From assembly GCA_036166355.1 (NCBI GenBank), contig JAYZHR010000025.1, positions 9,920 to 73,919 of the forward strand: a stretch of 64,000 nt of DNA. The letters are read 5' to 3'. A model generated the notes under the pieces. That model was not told the origin of the DNA, searched no databases, and saw only the letters and a program-made list of their open reading frames with translations. Shown here piece after piece: positions 34,573-43,042 of the stretch. Both the position numbers and the translations under genes were made by a program. This stretch comes from UBA1096 sp036166355. GTDB taxonomy: Bacteria > Verrucomicrobiota > Verrucomicrobiia > Limisphaerales > UBA1096. Every line of letters begins with the position of its first letter. Position 1 is the stretch's first letter.

Positions 34573-36267
34573 TCAATATAAAGCGATAGCTCGACCTATG
34601 CCACCATGGGATCCTTTAATTTTTACAGGAGCGAAAATAAAGAACGCTTTTGGCGGCAGCTGGTCAAGTTTTGTTAGAAACTCAATGCCAACCATGCCTC
34701 GTGTTGCTAATGCCCAGTAGGTAAACAATGCATCTTTTTGATTTACCCCGCCGAGTGTTGGGGCATCTGTGCCAACACAACGAATTCCACGTTCGGCCAA
34801 GTAAAAAATTGCTGAAGAATCTGGCGCTGGCCAACCTTCGCTGAGGCCATTGATCGGATTTTCCATGCAAGCTTTACCTTCAGGAAGAGCTTTGAAATGA
34901 GCATCCACATGGCCGGTATGAAAAATGACAATCTCTTTAGGCTTAAGAGATCCAAATTTTGCCTCGTAGTCTTTGATAAGAGAGGCAGTGATCACAGGAG
35001 AAGCAGGCCATTGTTTTGGATTGGTTTGCCCGACAAGTTTTCGCACGTCAATCACGCGTGCGTTGCCGGATGTCTGTGAGAGAGGAACCTTTTCGGCTGT
35101 TACTAGACTTGTTCCTCTTTTTCCAAAGTTGGTTTCATACTCTTTTAGCCAACCCCTTACCTCGGGAGAGTAGCTCGAATTTTTAAAGCCTGGTTTTGGG
35201 AGTGCATAGGCGGGAGGGACTAAGCTTGTGCCGGCATGGCTGTCCATTAGGTGGGTATGATGAAAAATATCTAAAGCTGGTTCATAAAAGAAGTCAGCTT
35301 TGGTATAAGGATGTCGATGTCTAGAGACACCTTTGCCTGGCCAAGTGAGAGGAGTATTAGCTGCCATGACTACGGACAGATCGACCACCTTCTTTTGCTT
35401 GGCAGCCTCAATTAGAGGTTTTGCGTATTCTCCGATGATCGCAAATGCCCGACCTTCTCCATACGGTCCTTCAAAATGGCGGGGGCCCATCATACAGTAA
35501 AATGCTCCAGTAGCAGGAAGGCTTTTTAGGTTTGTAGCCCCTTCGGTGAAAACCAAGCCTCGTAATAGACCTTCGTCGTGAACGGCTGCTGCAAGATCTG
35601 GCATTGGGCCCATTGTTGGGCTGTCGCATCCAACGGCAGTGATCCCTTTTTCAGCCATATATGCCATGCAATCCGGGTCTGGGTCTGGCCACGCAGGGGA
35701 TTTTTTTTCCAGTGGTAAAGCAAGAAATCTGCGCCCTTCTGGTAGTTGTTTATAATATTTGTCGCTATATCCACTACGTAACAAAACAACGTCTCCTTTG
35801 CCAAGTGGTCGATGTAATTTTTCCCATGCAATAATATGTTCTTTTTTTACCAGTGGGCTTACTCCGTTTGGGGCTTGGTCTAGCAATCTAGTGACATCAA
35901 TGACACAAGCTTCCCCGACAAGTTTCCAGGCCGGTGTCTTATCGGTGAACTCTAGTCCTAGAGGCCCAGCATTTCGTAATCCGCTATTTGGACGAGGTAT
36001 AGAGTGAGGGGGTACATCAATTTGGGTTCCGGTGTTGCCATCGATTTGCAATAGGTCACTATTGTAGGGACTTGACGGGCCGATTTTAATGTAGTGGTTA
36101 ATGTAAAAACGAGGGAAGCCAGTTGCCCAAGTGCATGGATAATTTTCGGCAACGATCAATGAGAGGTCGACAAAGCGATTCTTTTGATCGTTAGCAATGA
36201 CCGTTTGTCTCGATAAAATAGATGCGACTAATACAAACAGGAGAAGTAGTATGTTTGATTTATTCAT
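34573..36267 (-). CDS. Secreted tandem cyclase-family (kynurenine formamidase-like) protein
   Basis: Two cyclase/KynB-like domains follow a signal peptide (NKSNILLLLFVLVASILS); 564 aa. The family normally uses HxGTHxDxPxH to bind metal and hydrolyse cyclic amides or esters. Domain 1 has N78, Q82, D84 and H88 in those positions (DGNTGTQIDVPPHS). Domain 2 has H344 but S348, V350 and Y354 in the rest (SHAGTSLVPPAY). Both keep later family marks (GLVFTEGATNLKSLP and IEFLTKLDQLPP). The start at 36267 gives the signal peptide; the longer reading from 36363 lies inside the E2 gene. The gap to E2 is 7 bp. Activity cannot be assumed. Confidence 0.72.
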   Translation of the reverse strand: MNKSNILLLLFVLVASILSRQTVIANDQKNRFVDLSLIVAENYPCTWATGFPRFYINHYIKIGPSSPYNSDLLQIDGNTGTQIDVPPHSIPRPNSGLRNAGPLGLEFTDKTPAWKLVGEACVIDVTRLLDQAPNGVSPLVKKEHIIAWEKLHRPLGKGDVVLLRSGYSDKYYKQLPEGRRFLALPLEKKSPAWPDPDPDCMAYMAEKGITAVGCDSPTMGPMPDLAAAVHDEGLLRGLVFTEGATNLKSLPATGAFYCMMGPRHFEGPYGEGRAFAIIGEYAKPLIEAAKQKKVVDLSVVMAANTPLTWPGKGVSRHRHPYTKADFFYEPALDIFHHTHLMDSHAGTSLVPPAYALPKPGFKNSSYSPEVRGWLKEYETNFGKRGTSLVTAEKVPLSQTSGNARVIDVRKLVGQTNPKQWPASPVITASLIKDYEAKFGSLKPKEIVIFHTGHVDAHFKALPEGKACMENPINGLSEGWPAPDSSAIFYLAERGIRCVGTDAPTLGGVNQKDALFTYWALATRGMVGIEFLTKLDQLPPKAFFIFAPVKIKGSHGGIGRAIALY

Positions 36268-36274
36268 AGATATT

Positions 36275-37483
36275 TTATATGGAATCTTCACTAATATGTT
36301 TCGGTGGCTCTTGTATGTATTTACATAAGGTTTCAAGGAACCTGGCAGCAGGGGCTCCATCAACTATCCGGTGATCGAACGTAAGACTGATTGGTAGAAG
36401 ATCTTGCCAATCAGCTTTGTTGTCGAGCCAAACCATTTTTCGTTTGATACGTCCTATTCCAAGAATAGCGCATTGAGGAGGATTGATAATTGGAGTGAAC
36501 ATGTCTATCCCCAGTCCCCCGAGGTTGGTTACGGTGAACGTGGCGTTCTGCATCTGGTGCGCTTCCAATTTTCCCTCTAGTGATTGCTTAATCAAATTAT
36601 CTGAATATTTAGCCAGTTCAATTAAGGGTAATTTGTCGGCATTTTTAATAACTGGAGTTAGTAGCCCAGAAGGCGTGTCTACTGCGAAAGCGATATGAAT
36701 TTGGTTTATTAGAAAAATACCTTCTCCTCTCCATTGGCTATTTATTCTCGGATGATGCTTGAGTGATTCTGCTACTAGCCGAATTAGGATATCATTATAA
36801 GTAGGAACAGGGTCTTCAATCCCAATTGATTGCTTTAAATTTTTTCGAATATTAATGAGCCTGGACGCATCTATTTCACGGTGCAATGTTACTGGAGCGG
36901 TTAGATTGGCCCCTTCTGACATCTGTCTGGCAATGACTTTTCTAATGGGGGACAGAGGTTCTGTTTTTCCACTTAATGAAACGGAGAAAGTCGTTGGTTG
37001 AGTCCGTGCGGCCTCTTGTATGTCCTTCTCGCGAATCCTCCCTGAACGGCCTGTCCCTTCGATTTGGGTCCAGTCGATACCTAGTCTAGAAGCCATATTC
37101 ATGGCCCGGGGCGAGATTGTTTTACTAATAGATCTTGTTTTGGTTTCAGTCTTAGTGGGCTTGAGTTGCGCCTGGTTTGCTTGCTTGGGCTCTGTTTTTT
37201 GGGTTCTCTGAAATGCGTTTTTCCATGGCTCTATATCCTCCTTGTCGGCAAGAAAGGCTAGTCGTTGGCCGACTTCAACAGTATCTCCAGGATTTGGCGC
37301 GTCTGGGGGAAGTCGCAGATATCCCGCATCGAATGACTCAATTTCCTGTGATGCTTTTTCTCCTTCTAGAACAAATAACATATCTCCGACTTCAACTTTT
37401 TCACCGTCTTCCTTTAGCCACTCACAGAAGGTGCCTTCTTCCATTGACCAGCCTAGGCGGGGAACTGTTACTTCTGTTGACAT
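36275..37483 (-). CDS. Dihydrolipoamide acyltransferase, E2 of a 2-oxoacid dehydrogenase complex
   Basis: Transfers the acyl group from lipoyl-lysine to CoA. Layout: N-terminal lipoyl domain with LEGEKASQEIES (lipoylated Lys43), a peripheral-subunit-binding domain (ISPRAMNMASRLGIDWTQIE, RSGRIREKDIQ), then the catalytic domain with DHRIVDG (His371 and Asp375). Length 402 aa. Only one lipoyl domain. It begins 2 bp after the fused E1 gene, so E1 and E2 are made together; no E3 is encoded in the window. Whether pyruvate, a branched 2-oxoacid or acetoin is the substrate cannot be told. Confidence 0.9.
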   Translation of the reverse strand: MSTEVTVPRLGWSMEEGTFCEWLKEDGEKVEVGDMLFVLEGEKASQEIESFDAGYLRLPPDAPNPGDTVEVGQRLAFLADKEDIEPWKNAFQRTQKTEPKQANQAQLKPTKTETKTRSISKTISPRAMNMASRLGIDWTQIEGTGRSGRIREKDIQEAARTQPTTFSVSLSGKTEPLSPIRKVIARQMSEGANLTAPVTLHREIDASRLINIRKNLKQSIGIEDPVPTYNDILIRLVAESLKHHPRINSQWRGEGIFLINQIHIAFAVDTPSGLLTPVIKNADKLPLIELAKYSDNLIKQSLEGKLEAHQMQNATFTVTNLGGLGIDMFTPIINPPQCAILGIGRIKRKMVWLDNKADWQDLLPISLTFDHRIVDGAPAARFLETLCKYIQEPPKHISEDSI

Positions 37484-37485
37484 GA

Positions 37486-39462
37486 TTATTCGTCCAATAG
37501 TTCCCGAATAGCCGATTCGATGGTATTTGTATTAGGTACGATTGATTGCTCTAGTGTTGGACTATATGGGATTGGAGTGTGTAAACTGTTAAGTCTTTTG
37601 ATTGGAGCATCGAGTTGGTCGAAGCCTTCATCGGCTACTCGGGCGGCGATTTCACTGGCTAAGCTACAAGGAGCGAAAGCTTCATCCACAACCAGTAATC
37701 TTCCAGTTTTGGTGACCGACCGAAGTATAGTTTTCATATCCAGCGGAGTTACTGTCCGGGGGTCAATTATCTCAATCGAAATGTTCTCTTCTTCAAGTTT
37801 TTCTGCAACTGATAAGGCGTGTTGCACCATAAGAGACAGAGCTACAATCGTTATATCCGATCCTTCGCGTGTTACTCGTGCTAAGCCAAAAGGAATTTCG
37901 TAATCTTCCTCAGGAACCATGCCTTTTGTTGCCATTAATTCCCGGTGTTCCAGAAATAGTACGGGATCATTGCAGCGCAAAGCATAATGAAAGAGTCCTT
38001 TGGCATCATATGGATTTGATGGCACTACTACGTGGATGCCGGGGATATGAGAGTATATAGAATAATAATTTCCGGAATGATGAGTTGCTGCGCTGTGCCC
38101 GATTCCTATGCAGCCGCGGAGAAGAATGGGCATCTTTAGCCGCCCACTACTCATGTATTGCATTTTGGCTATCTGGTTGATGATTTCTCCAAATGAGTCG
38201 TTTATGAAGTCAATGAACATGAAATCAATCACAGGCCGGGTCCCTGTCATGGCTGCTACACATCCTAGTCCCACAAACCCGCGTTCGCATATTGGTGTAT
38301 CACACAGACGAGTTGCTCCGTGTTCCTCAAATAATCCAAGAGTGGTGGTGAAATTGCCGCCTCGTTGGCCTATCCCTTCACCCATCACAAAAATGTTGGG
38401 ATTACGTTTCATTTCAAATGCCAAAGCTTCGCGGGTTCCGCCAACAAAGGTTGATTCTCGGGCGCCTGGCTTTGGAGTATTTGGAGCTTCTGAAGTTTGA
38501 TTTGAGAAAAGGTAATTAGTGGCAGTTTCGGGGGATGGATAATCGCTTTTACAAGCATTCGTCTGTGCAAGAGATACGTTTTGAACTATTTCATTCTCAA
38601 TAAATTTGAGTTCCTTTTCAGTCGTTAGGCCATCATCTATCATCGCTTGTCCAAGCTGCTTTATCGGGCAAAGTTCTTTCCATCTTTCAACCTCTTCCTG
38701 GGTGCGATAGGTAAAGTCATCCATCCCTTCCGCGTGAGCTCGGGTTCTGTAGGTTTTACACTCAATTAGAGTTGCTCCATCACCTTTACGAGCCCTATGA
38801 ATTGCTTCTCCAGCAACGCTATGAACATCTTTAGCGTTATTGCCATCTACCTCAAATCCAGCAATCCCGTAAAGCTCTGCGCGCCGCCCGACATGAGGAT
38901 TGCTACTGGAATATTCAAATGCCACCTCGGTTGCGAACTGGTTATTTTCGCAAACAAAAATAACCGGCAATTTCCAGATGCTGGCCATGTTCAGGCCCTC
39001 ATGAAAAGCGCCGTTGTTAACCGCGCCGTCGCCGAAAAACGCAACTGCTATGTTTTCCTTTTGCAATAGCTTGAAGCTGTATCCACCTCCACAGGCTTGA
39101 AGTATACTGGGCCCCACGATTCCACTGGTGCCCATCATTCCGATCTCAGGCTGGAATAGGTGCATACTGCCGCCACGCCCTTTTGAGCATCCTGTTTTAC
39201 GGCCAAATAGTTCTGCAATTAGTTGTTCAGGCTTCATCCCTTTGGCTATGGCATGTCCATGTCCACGGTGAGTACTGAAAACGACATCCTTATCTTGCAA
39301 ATGAACGCAGACACCCGCGGCAATAGCTTCCTGCCCAATGTAGGTATGGCATGCGCCGTGAACTAGTCCTTGCTGATGTGCTTTGGCAAGCACCAGTTCT
39401 GTCTGTCGGATTGACTGCATCCGTCGATAGATTTCTAACAATCTTTCCTTTGTAGGCTCCAT
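37486..39462 (-). CDS. Fused alpha-beta E1 component of a 2-oxoacid (or acetoin) dehydrogenase complex
   Basis: Thiamine-diphosphate enzyme decarboxylating a 2-oxoacid and passing the acyl group to E2. The alpha part (residues ~1-310) has HRGHGHAIAKG, GRGGSMHLF and the ThDP motif GDGAVNNGAFHEGLNMAS...CENN (144-174). A linker of about 25 residues leads into the beta part (~336-658) with GEGIGQRGG, CDTPICERGFVGLG, GRLKMPILLRG and IIDPRTVTPLD. Start at 39462 (MEPTKERLLEIYRRM) lies 7 bp after the SDR stop; the upstream ATG would overlap it. Fusion of the two subunits is seen in a minority of these complexes. Confidence 0.9.
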   Translation of the reverse strand: MEPTKERLLEIYRRMQSIRQTELVLAKAHQQGLVHGACHTYIGQEAIAAGVCVHLQDKDVVFSTHRGHGHAIAKGMKPEQLIAELFGRKTGCSKGRGGSMHLFQPEIGMMGTSGIVGPSILQACGGGYSFKLLQKENIAVAFFGDGAVNNGAFHEGLNMASIWKLPVIFVCENNQFATEVAFEYSSSNPHVGRRAELYGIAGFEVDGNNAKDVHSVAGEAIHRARKGDGATLIECKTYRTRAHAEGMDDFTYRTQEEVERWKELCPIKQLGQAMIDDGLTTEKELKFIENEIVQNVSLAQTNACKSDYPSPETATNYLFSNQTSEAPNTPKPGARESTFVGGTREALAFEMKRNPNIFVMGEGIGQRGGNFTTTLGLFEEHGATRLCDTPICERGFVGLGCVAAMTGTRPVIDFMFIDFINDSFGEIINQIAKMQYMSSGRLKMPILLRGCIGIGHSAATHHSGNYYSIYSHIPGIHVVVPSNPYDAKGLFHYALRCNDPVLFLEHRELMATKGMVPEEDYEIPFGLARVTREGSDITIVALSLMVQHALSVAEKLEEENISIEIIDPRTVTPLDMKTILRSVTKTGRLLVVDEAFAPCSLASEIAARVADEGFDQLDAPIKRLNSLHTPIPYSPTLEQSIVPNTNTIESAIRELLDE

Positions 39463-39469
39463 TCGATTG

Positions 39470-40285
39470 CTATTCGTTAAAAATCTCGCTGCCATGTGAT
39501 CCCCCTGCATTTTGTGCCAAGTTGCCTCCATCCATGGGAATAAGGGTTCCGGTGATCCATGATGACGCGTCTGATGCTAAAAAAACAGCGAGTCCTCTAA
39601 TGTCTTCTGGGCTTCCAAATCGACCTGAAGGAATGCCAGAAAGAAAACGATCTCGGATTTTGGGGTCGGCATGAATACGTTCTTGAAGTCCATTGTTCAT
39701 TATTTGTGCTGGAAGAATAGCATTAACTCGAACACCACGATGAGCCCACTCCGTGCTCAATTCGCGAGTCATTTGAGCTACTGCCCCCATGGCCATGCTA
39801 TAACCAATATGGCCTCGGCCTAGTGCCGTAACACTTGCAAGAGATCCTATATTAACAATACTGCCACCACCTTGTTTGAGCATTCGGCGCCCGGCCTCTT
39901 GGCAGCAGCAAAACCGACCAAGAACAATATTTCTCCAAGAGTATTCTATATCCTCAAGTCGAATTTTTTCAGGTTTTTCCCGAATGGCTTCACCCGCAAC
40001 ATTCCCAAGGAAATCAATACGCCCAAATGAAGTGTCAATATCCTTAAACATTTCTATTATGGATTTTGGATTAGAGATATCACATTTAGATACAAGAGCA
40101 CGTTGCCCAAATGCTTCGACTTCATCAGCAACGAGCTTGGTTCCCTCCTCGTTAATATCGACCAGCACCAAGTCTGCACCTGCTTCCGCAAGTGCTAATG
40201 ACATTGCCCGTCCCATGCCGCTTGCGGCACCGGAAACTACGGCTACTTTGCTGCTCAAGTTGAAAAGTGAATTTGTCACTGGCAA
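39470..40285 (-). CDS. SDR-family oxidoreductase with a substituted catalytic lysine
   Basis: Rossmann-fold short-chain dehydrogenase/reductase related to 3-oxoacyl or gluconate reductases. The nucleotide motif is SGAASGMGRAMS (TGxxxGxG-like), followed by VDINEE (NAD preference suggested) and NVAG. The active-site Ser is S148 and Tyr is Y162, but the YxxxK motif reads YSMAM, Met166 replacing Lys (codon ATG where AAG is usual). The C-terminus is normal (GLAVFLASDASSWITGTLIP). Length 271 aa. It is translated between the Nramp-like and E1 genes with gaps of 6 and 7 bp. Catalysis may be weakened or altered. Confidence 0.85.
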   Translation of the reverse strand: MPVTNSLFNLSSKVAVVSGAASGMGRAMSLALAEAGADLVLVDINEEGTKLVADEVEAFGQRALVSKCDISNPKSIIEMFKDIDTSFGRIDFLGNVAGEAIREKPEKIRLEDIEYSWRNIVLGRFCCCQEAGRRMLKQGGGSIVNIGSLASVTALGRGHIGYSMAMGAVAQMTRELSTEWAHRGVRVNAILPAQIMNNGLQERIHADPKIRDRFLSGIPSGRFGSPEDIRGLAVFLASDASSWITGTLIPMDGGNLAQNAGGSHGSEIFNE

Positions 40286-40291
40286 GTCAGC

Positions 40292-42043
40292 TTACTCGAT
40301 GTTTAAAATCTCGTAAATGAGAGGAATTTGTTTTTGGTAAAAAACCAGTGCAGCTAAGCCAAGATAAAAACCTGAGCAGGATATTAATCCAAGGCGACTT
40401 ATCCATCCGGGGCGTAATGGCTTAGGAAGTAGGCGAACATTTGTTCGTAAGAGAAGCAGCGCTACAGTGCCTAGTGCTAGATTATTTAGATTAGCAATAA
40501 CAAGAATCATGATCTTAGGTTTGCTATAAAACAGGAATATAGTTGCGCAAACAAATGTCCATATCATGTAGAGGGCCAGTATAGTGTAGTAAATTTTTTT
40601 AACATCATGTGTTTTCATCCTTTCTCGTACACGTTGGCTCCCCGACCAAATTATATCGGTCCAACGTCGGCATACATCCTCTACTATTGACATTTGACTG
40701 GGGAGTAAAACCATCAATCCCACTAGAAGTGTGCTAATCCACATTATTTGAGCGAGCGCGGGGGAAAAGCTGGGGGCATTTCGAAGTCCGTCTGCGCTGA
40801 TGATTGCTTGAGCCCAATCAAGTCGTTCGGTCTGATGGAACATTTCTGAGTGCGGTGAAAACTGAATTGAGATGAGTGCAGGTAAAGCCATTCCCATGAT
40901 ACATCCAGGCATCCATATTAGTAGCTGGTCAGACAGGATATAACGCCACCAGCCTTTCCAGCGTTGGAGGTTTTCATCGCTCAGAGGGAAAGTTTTGCCC
41001 ACGTGGCTCAGGGAAATTTTTCTGCCGCCTATTGCGCTTGGGATAGCTCCGACTTGACTCCCCATTCCCCAGCCTTTGTCGCGCACATAATTACTATAGG
41101 TAGAATTCCCTAAGCCGCCTCCACCGGCAAAGCCAGCAAATGCACCTATTAATGCAATTTGCGTAAGTAAAATAACAGGCCAGGTCCCATTTTGACTGCG
41201 GTATGAGAATACATTGGTAACATTTTCTCCATCCCATCTTCCATCCCCGTCAATATCTTCAAACTTTGTAATATTTCCATAAGCATCCTTTTCTATAATT
41301 TTTTCAACATTATCAAGTCGGCCGTCTCGGTCAAAGTCCTCCCCAGGGTCAAGTCGGCCGTTACCGTTTTTATCCTCAGCCATTACAACCGGGATAGTCC
41401 CGAATTTAAGGAAACCTCCGAATACGTTTCCCCAGTTTGTTGCGCTAACAAAAAAAATGCCGACAAAGAGGCTGAACCCAAGGACAACAATGACCTTTAA
41501 GGTCATGATCTTCTCTATAGTATTATAAATTTTACCACCAACAAGAATAGGCAGGCTGACAATAGCCAATAATAAGTAGCTTAGGATAATGACCAGTGTT
41601 CGGTCTGTTTCGCCGGCGGGATGACCTAAATATATTGAGGCTAGCACGGCAGCGCCGTGCGTCGATAAACCAGGAATGAACGCTCCAAAATTGAGCAATA
41701 AAATAATACAAATCCAAAATTTTGGTCCAGGTTTGGCTCTCATGAAGCCAGTAAACACAGGTTCTCCGCAGTAGAGCGCGTAGCGGCCACACTCCATATT
41801 ATAAAAAACCTGAAGGACAATTGCTATGCCTGCAATCCACATTAGACCTCCTCCAAAACGTGCTGTAATCTCCGAGCCAAGAAGCCATTCCCCTCCTGCC
41901 AGCTGAATGCCACACATAACGATTCCCGGCCCTATAAATCCTCTTAGATTTCGCCAACCCAGTGGCTTAGCTTCTGGTAGATCAGCTTTTCCCCATTCAG
42001 GAATTCCCATTTTTTTTGGATCGTTTTCGTTAGAGTCATTCAT
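40292..42043 (-). CDS. Nramp-like membrane transporter with an EF-hand-type insertion
   Basis: APC-superfamily transporter of the Nramp-related kind, about 11 membrane segments, 583 aa. The first core helix reads GPGIVMCGIQLAGGEWLLGSE: the usual metal-binding DPGN is replaced by AGGE. The loop between helices near residues 200 and 290 holds three calcium-loop motifs: DKNGNGRLDPGE (224-235), DFDRDGRLDNVE (236-247) and DIDGDGRWDGEN (263-274). The transported substrate is therefore doubtful; its operon suggests a small organic acid or a metal cofactor. It is 6 bp upstream of the SDR and 9 bp downstream of the dehydrogenase gene. Confidence 0.7.
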   Translation of the reverse strand: MNDSNENDPKKMGIPEWGKADLPEAKPLGWRNLRGFIGPGIVMCGIQLAGGEWLLGSEITARFGGGLMWIAGIAIVLQVFYNMECGRYALYCGEPVFTGFMRAKPGPKFWICIILLLNFGAFIPGLSTHGAAVLASIYLGHPAGETDRTLVIILSYLLLAIVSLPILVGGKIYNTIEKIMTLKVIVVLGFSLFVGIFFVSATNWGNVFGGFLKFGTIPVVMAEDKNGNGRLDPGEDFDRDGRLDNVEKIIEKDAYGNITKFEDIDGDGRWDGENVTNVFSYRSQNGTWPVILLTQIALIGAFAGFAGGGGLGNSTYSNYVRDKGWGMGSQVGAIPSAIGGRKISLSHVGKTFPLSDENLQRWKGWWRYILSDQLLIWMPGCIMGMALPALISIQFSPHSEMFHQTERLDWAQAIISADGLRNAPSFSPALAQIMWISTLLVGLMVLLPSQMSIVEDVCRRWTDIIWSGSQRVRERMKTHDVKKIYYTILALYMIWTFVCATIFLFYSKPKIMILVIANLNNLALGTVALLLLRTNVRLLPKPLRPGWISRLGLISCSGFYLGLAALVFYQKQIPLIYEILNIE

Positions 42044-42052
42044 TTGGTCCGT

Positions 42053-43018
42053 TTATTTAAAAACACCATTTACGATATTGGGTAGCGACTCCTTATTTAT
42101 AGATTTGAGTATCGTCCGTGCGGCTGTTTCGCGCAGTGTAATTGATGCATGTTCACTGGCTGAAGCAATATGAGATCCTAAAATGACATTTTCCATCTTC
42201 AGAATAGGATGATCTACTGGAATGGGTTCTGGTGAAAACACATCTAGCCCGGTAGCGCTAATTTGGCCCTTATTAAGCGCGCTCGACAGAGCATCTGGAT
42301 CAACGAGATCTCCTCGCCCGACATTGATCAGTATCGCGCCCATTTTCATTTTTGAAATCGAAGATTCATTAATCATCCAGCGAGTTTCTTCGGTGGAAGG
42401 ACAGTGAAGTGAGATAACGTCACTCTTTGATAACAAGTTATCGATGGGTACCGGTTCACACCCAGCCTGATGAATTACTTTTTCACTAATGACGGGATCA
42501 GCGACCATTATTTTACTACCAAAACCAATTAGCCGCTTGGCTACAGCTCGACCAATGCGTCCAAAGCCTACAAGTCCAACTGTCATTTTAGATAATGACT
42601 GCATTTGGTTAAGCGGGACGGCCAGCCCCCAATTGTTATTGCAGGTAGCAAGATGGTTTTGAATAAGTCGGCGAGTGGTCGCTAATATTAGGCCAATTGT
42701 GTGGTCAGCAACTTCGTTTGTGCAGAATTCCGGGACATTGCAGACGGGAATTCCCTTTAAAGCGGCTGCATTAAGATCAACATTATCGTAGCCAATGCCA
42801 TAACGAACAATAATTTTGGCTTGTTCCATTGAGTTCACGACCTGAGCATTGATTGGGGCAAATTGTGTAATCACATAATCTGCATCCCGTACGATTTTAA
42901 TTAAAGACTCGGGAGTTTTACACTGGTGTCCAGAAAGCTCACAACCGGTTGGGTTGAGAATATTTTGTTCAATACTAAGATTCGGGAAGGTATAATCGGT
43001 GATGACGACTTTTTGCAT
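42053..43018 (-). CDS. D-2-hydroxyacid dehydrogenase (C-terminal binding protein-like)
   Basis: NAD-dependent oxidation or reduction of a D-2-hydroxyacid/2-oxoacid pair. NAD motif VGLVGFGRIGRAVAKRLIG, then SLHCPSTEETRWMI, INVGRGDLVD (catalytic Arg region), LDVFSPEPIP (Glu) and LGSHIASASEH (His). Length 321 aa. Family members include phosphoglycerate, glycerate and lactate dehydrogenases. First gene of the tight metabolic set that continues with the transporter, SDR, E1 and E2; a link between a hydroxyacid and the 2-oxoacid complex is an inference. Confidence 0.85.
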   Translation of the reverse strand: MQKVVITDYTFPNLSIEQNILNPTGCELSGHQCKTPESLIKIVRDADYVITQFAPINAQVVNSMEQAKIIVRYGIGYDNVDLNAAALKGIPVCNVPEFCTNEVADHTIGLILATTRRLIQNHLATCNNNWGLAVPLNQMQSLSKMTVGLVGFGRIGRAVAKRLIGFGSKIMVADPVISEKVIHQAGCEPVPIDNLLSKSDVISLHCPSTEETRWMINESSISKMKMGAILINVGRGDLVDPDALSSALNKGQISATGLDVFSPEPIPVDHPILKMENVILGSHIASASEHASITLRETAARTILKSINKESLPNIVNGVFK

Positions 43019-43042
43019 TGTTACTTTAGCCTTTTATTCAAC

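Noticed and set aside
38108..38500. 130-codon frame antisense to E1
   Set aside because: Lies wholly inside a well-supported gene and resembles no protein.
37486..39531. E1 read from the upstream ATG at 39531
   Set aside because: It would overlap the SDR end by 62 bp and add residues unlike the family; ATG 39462 fits better.
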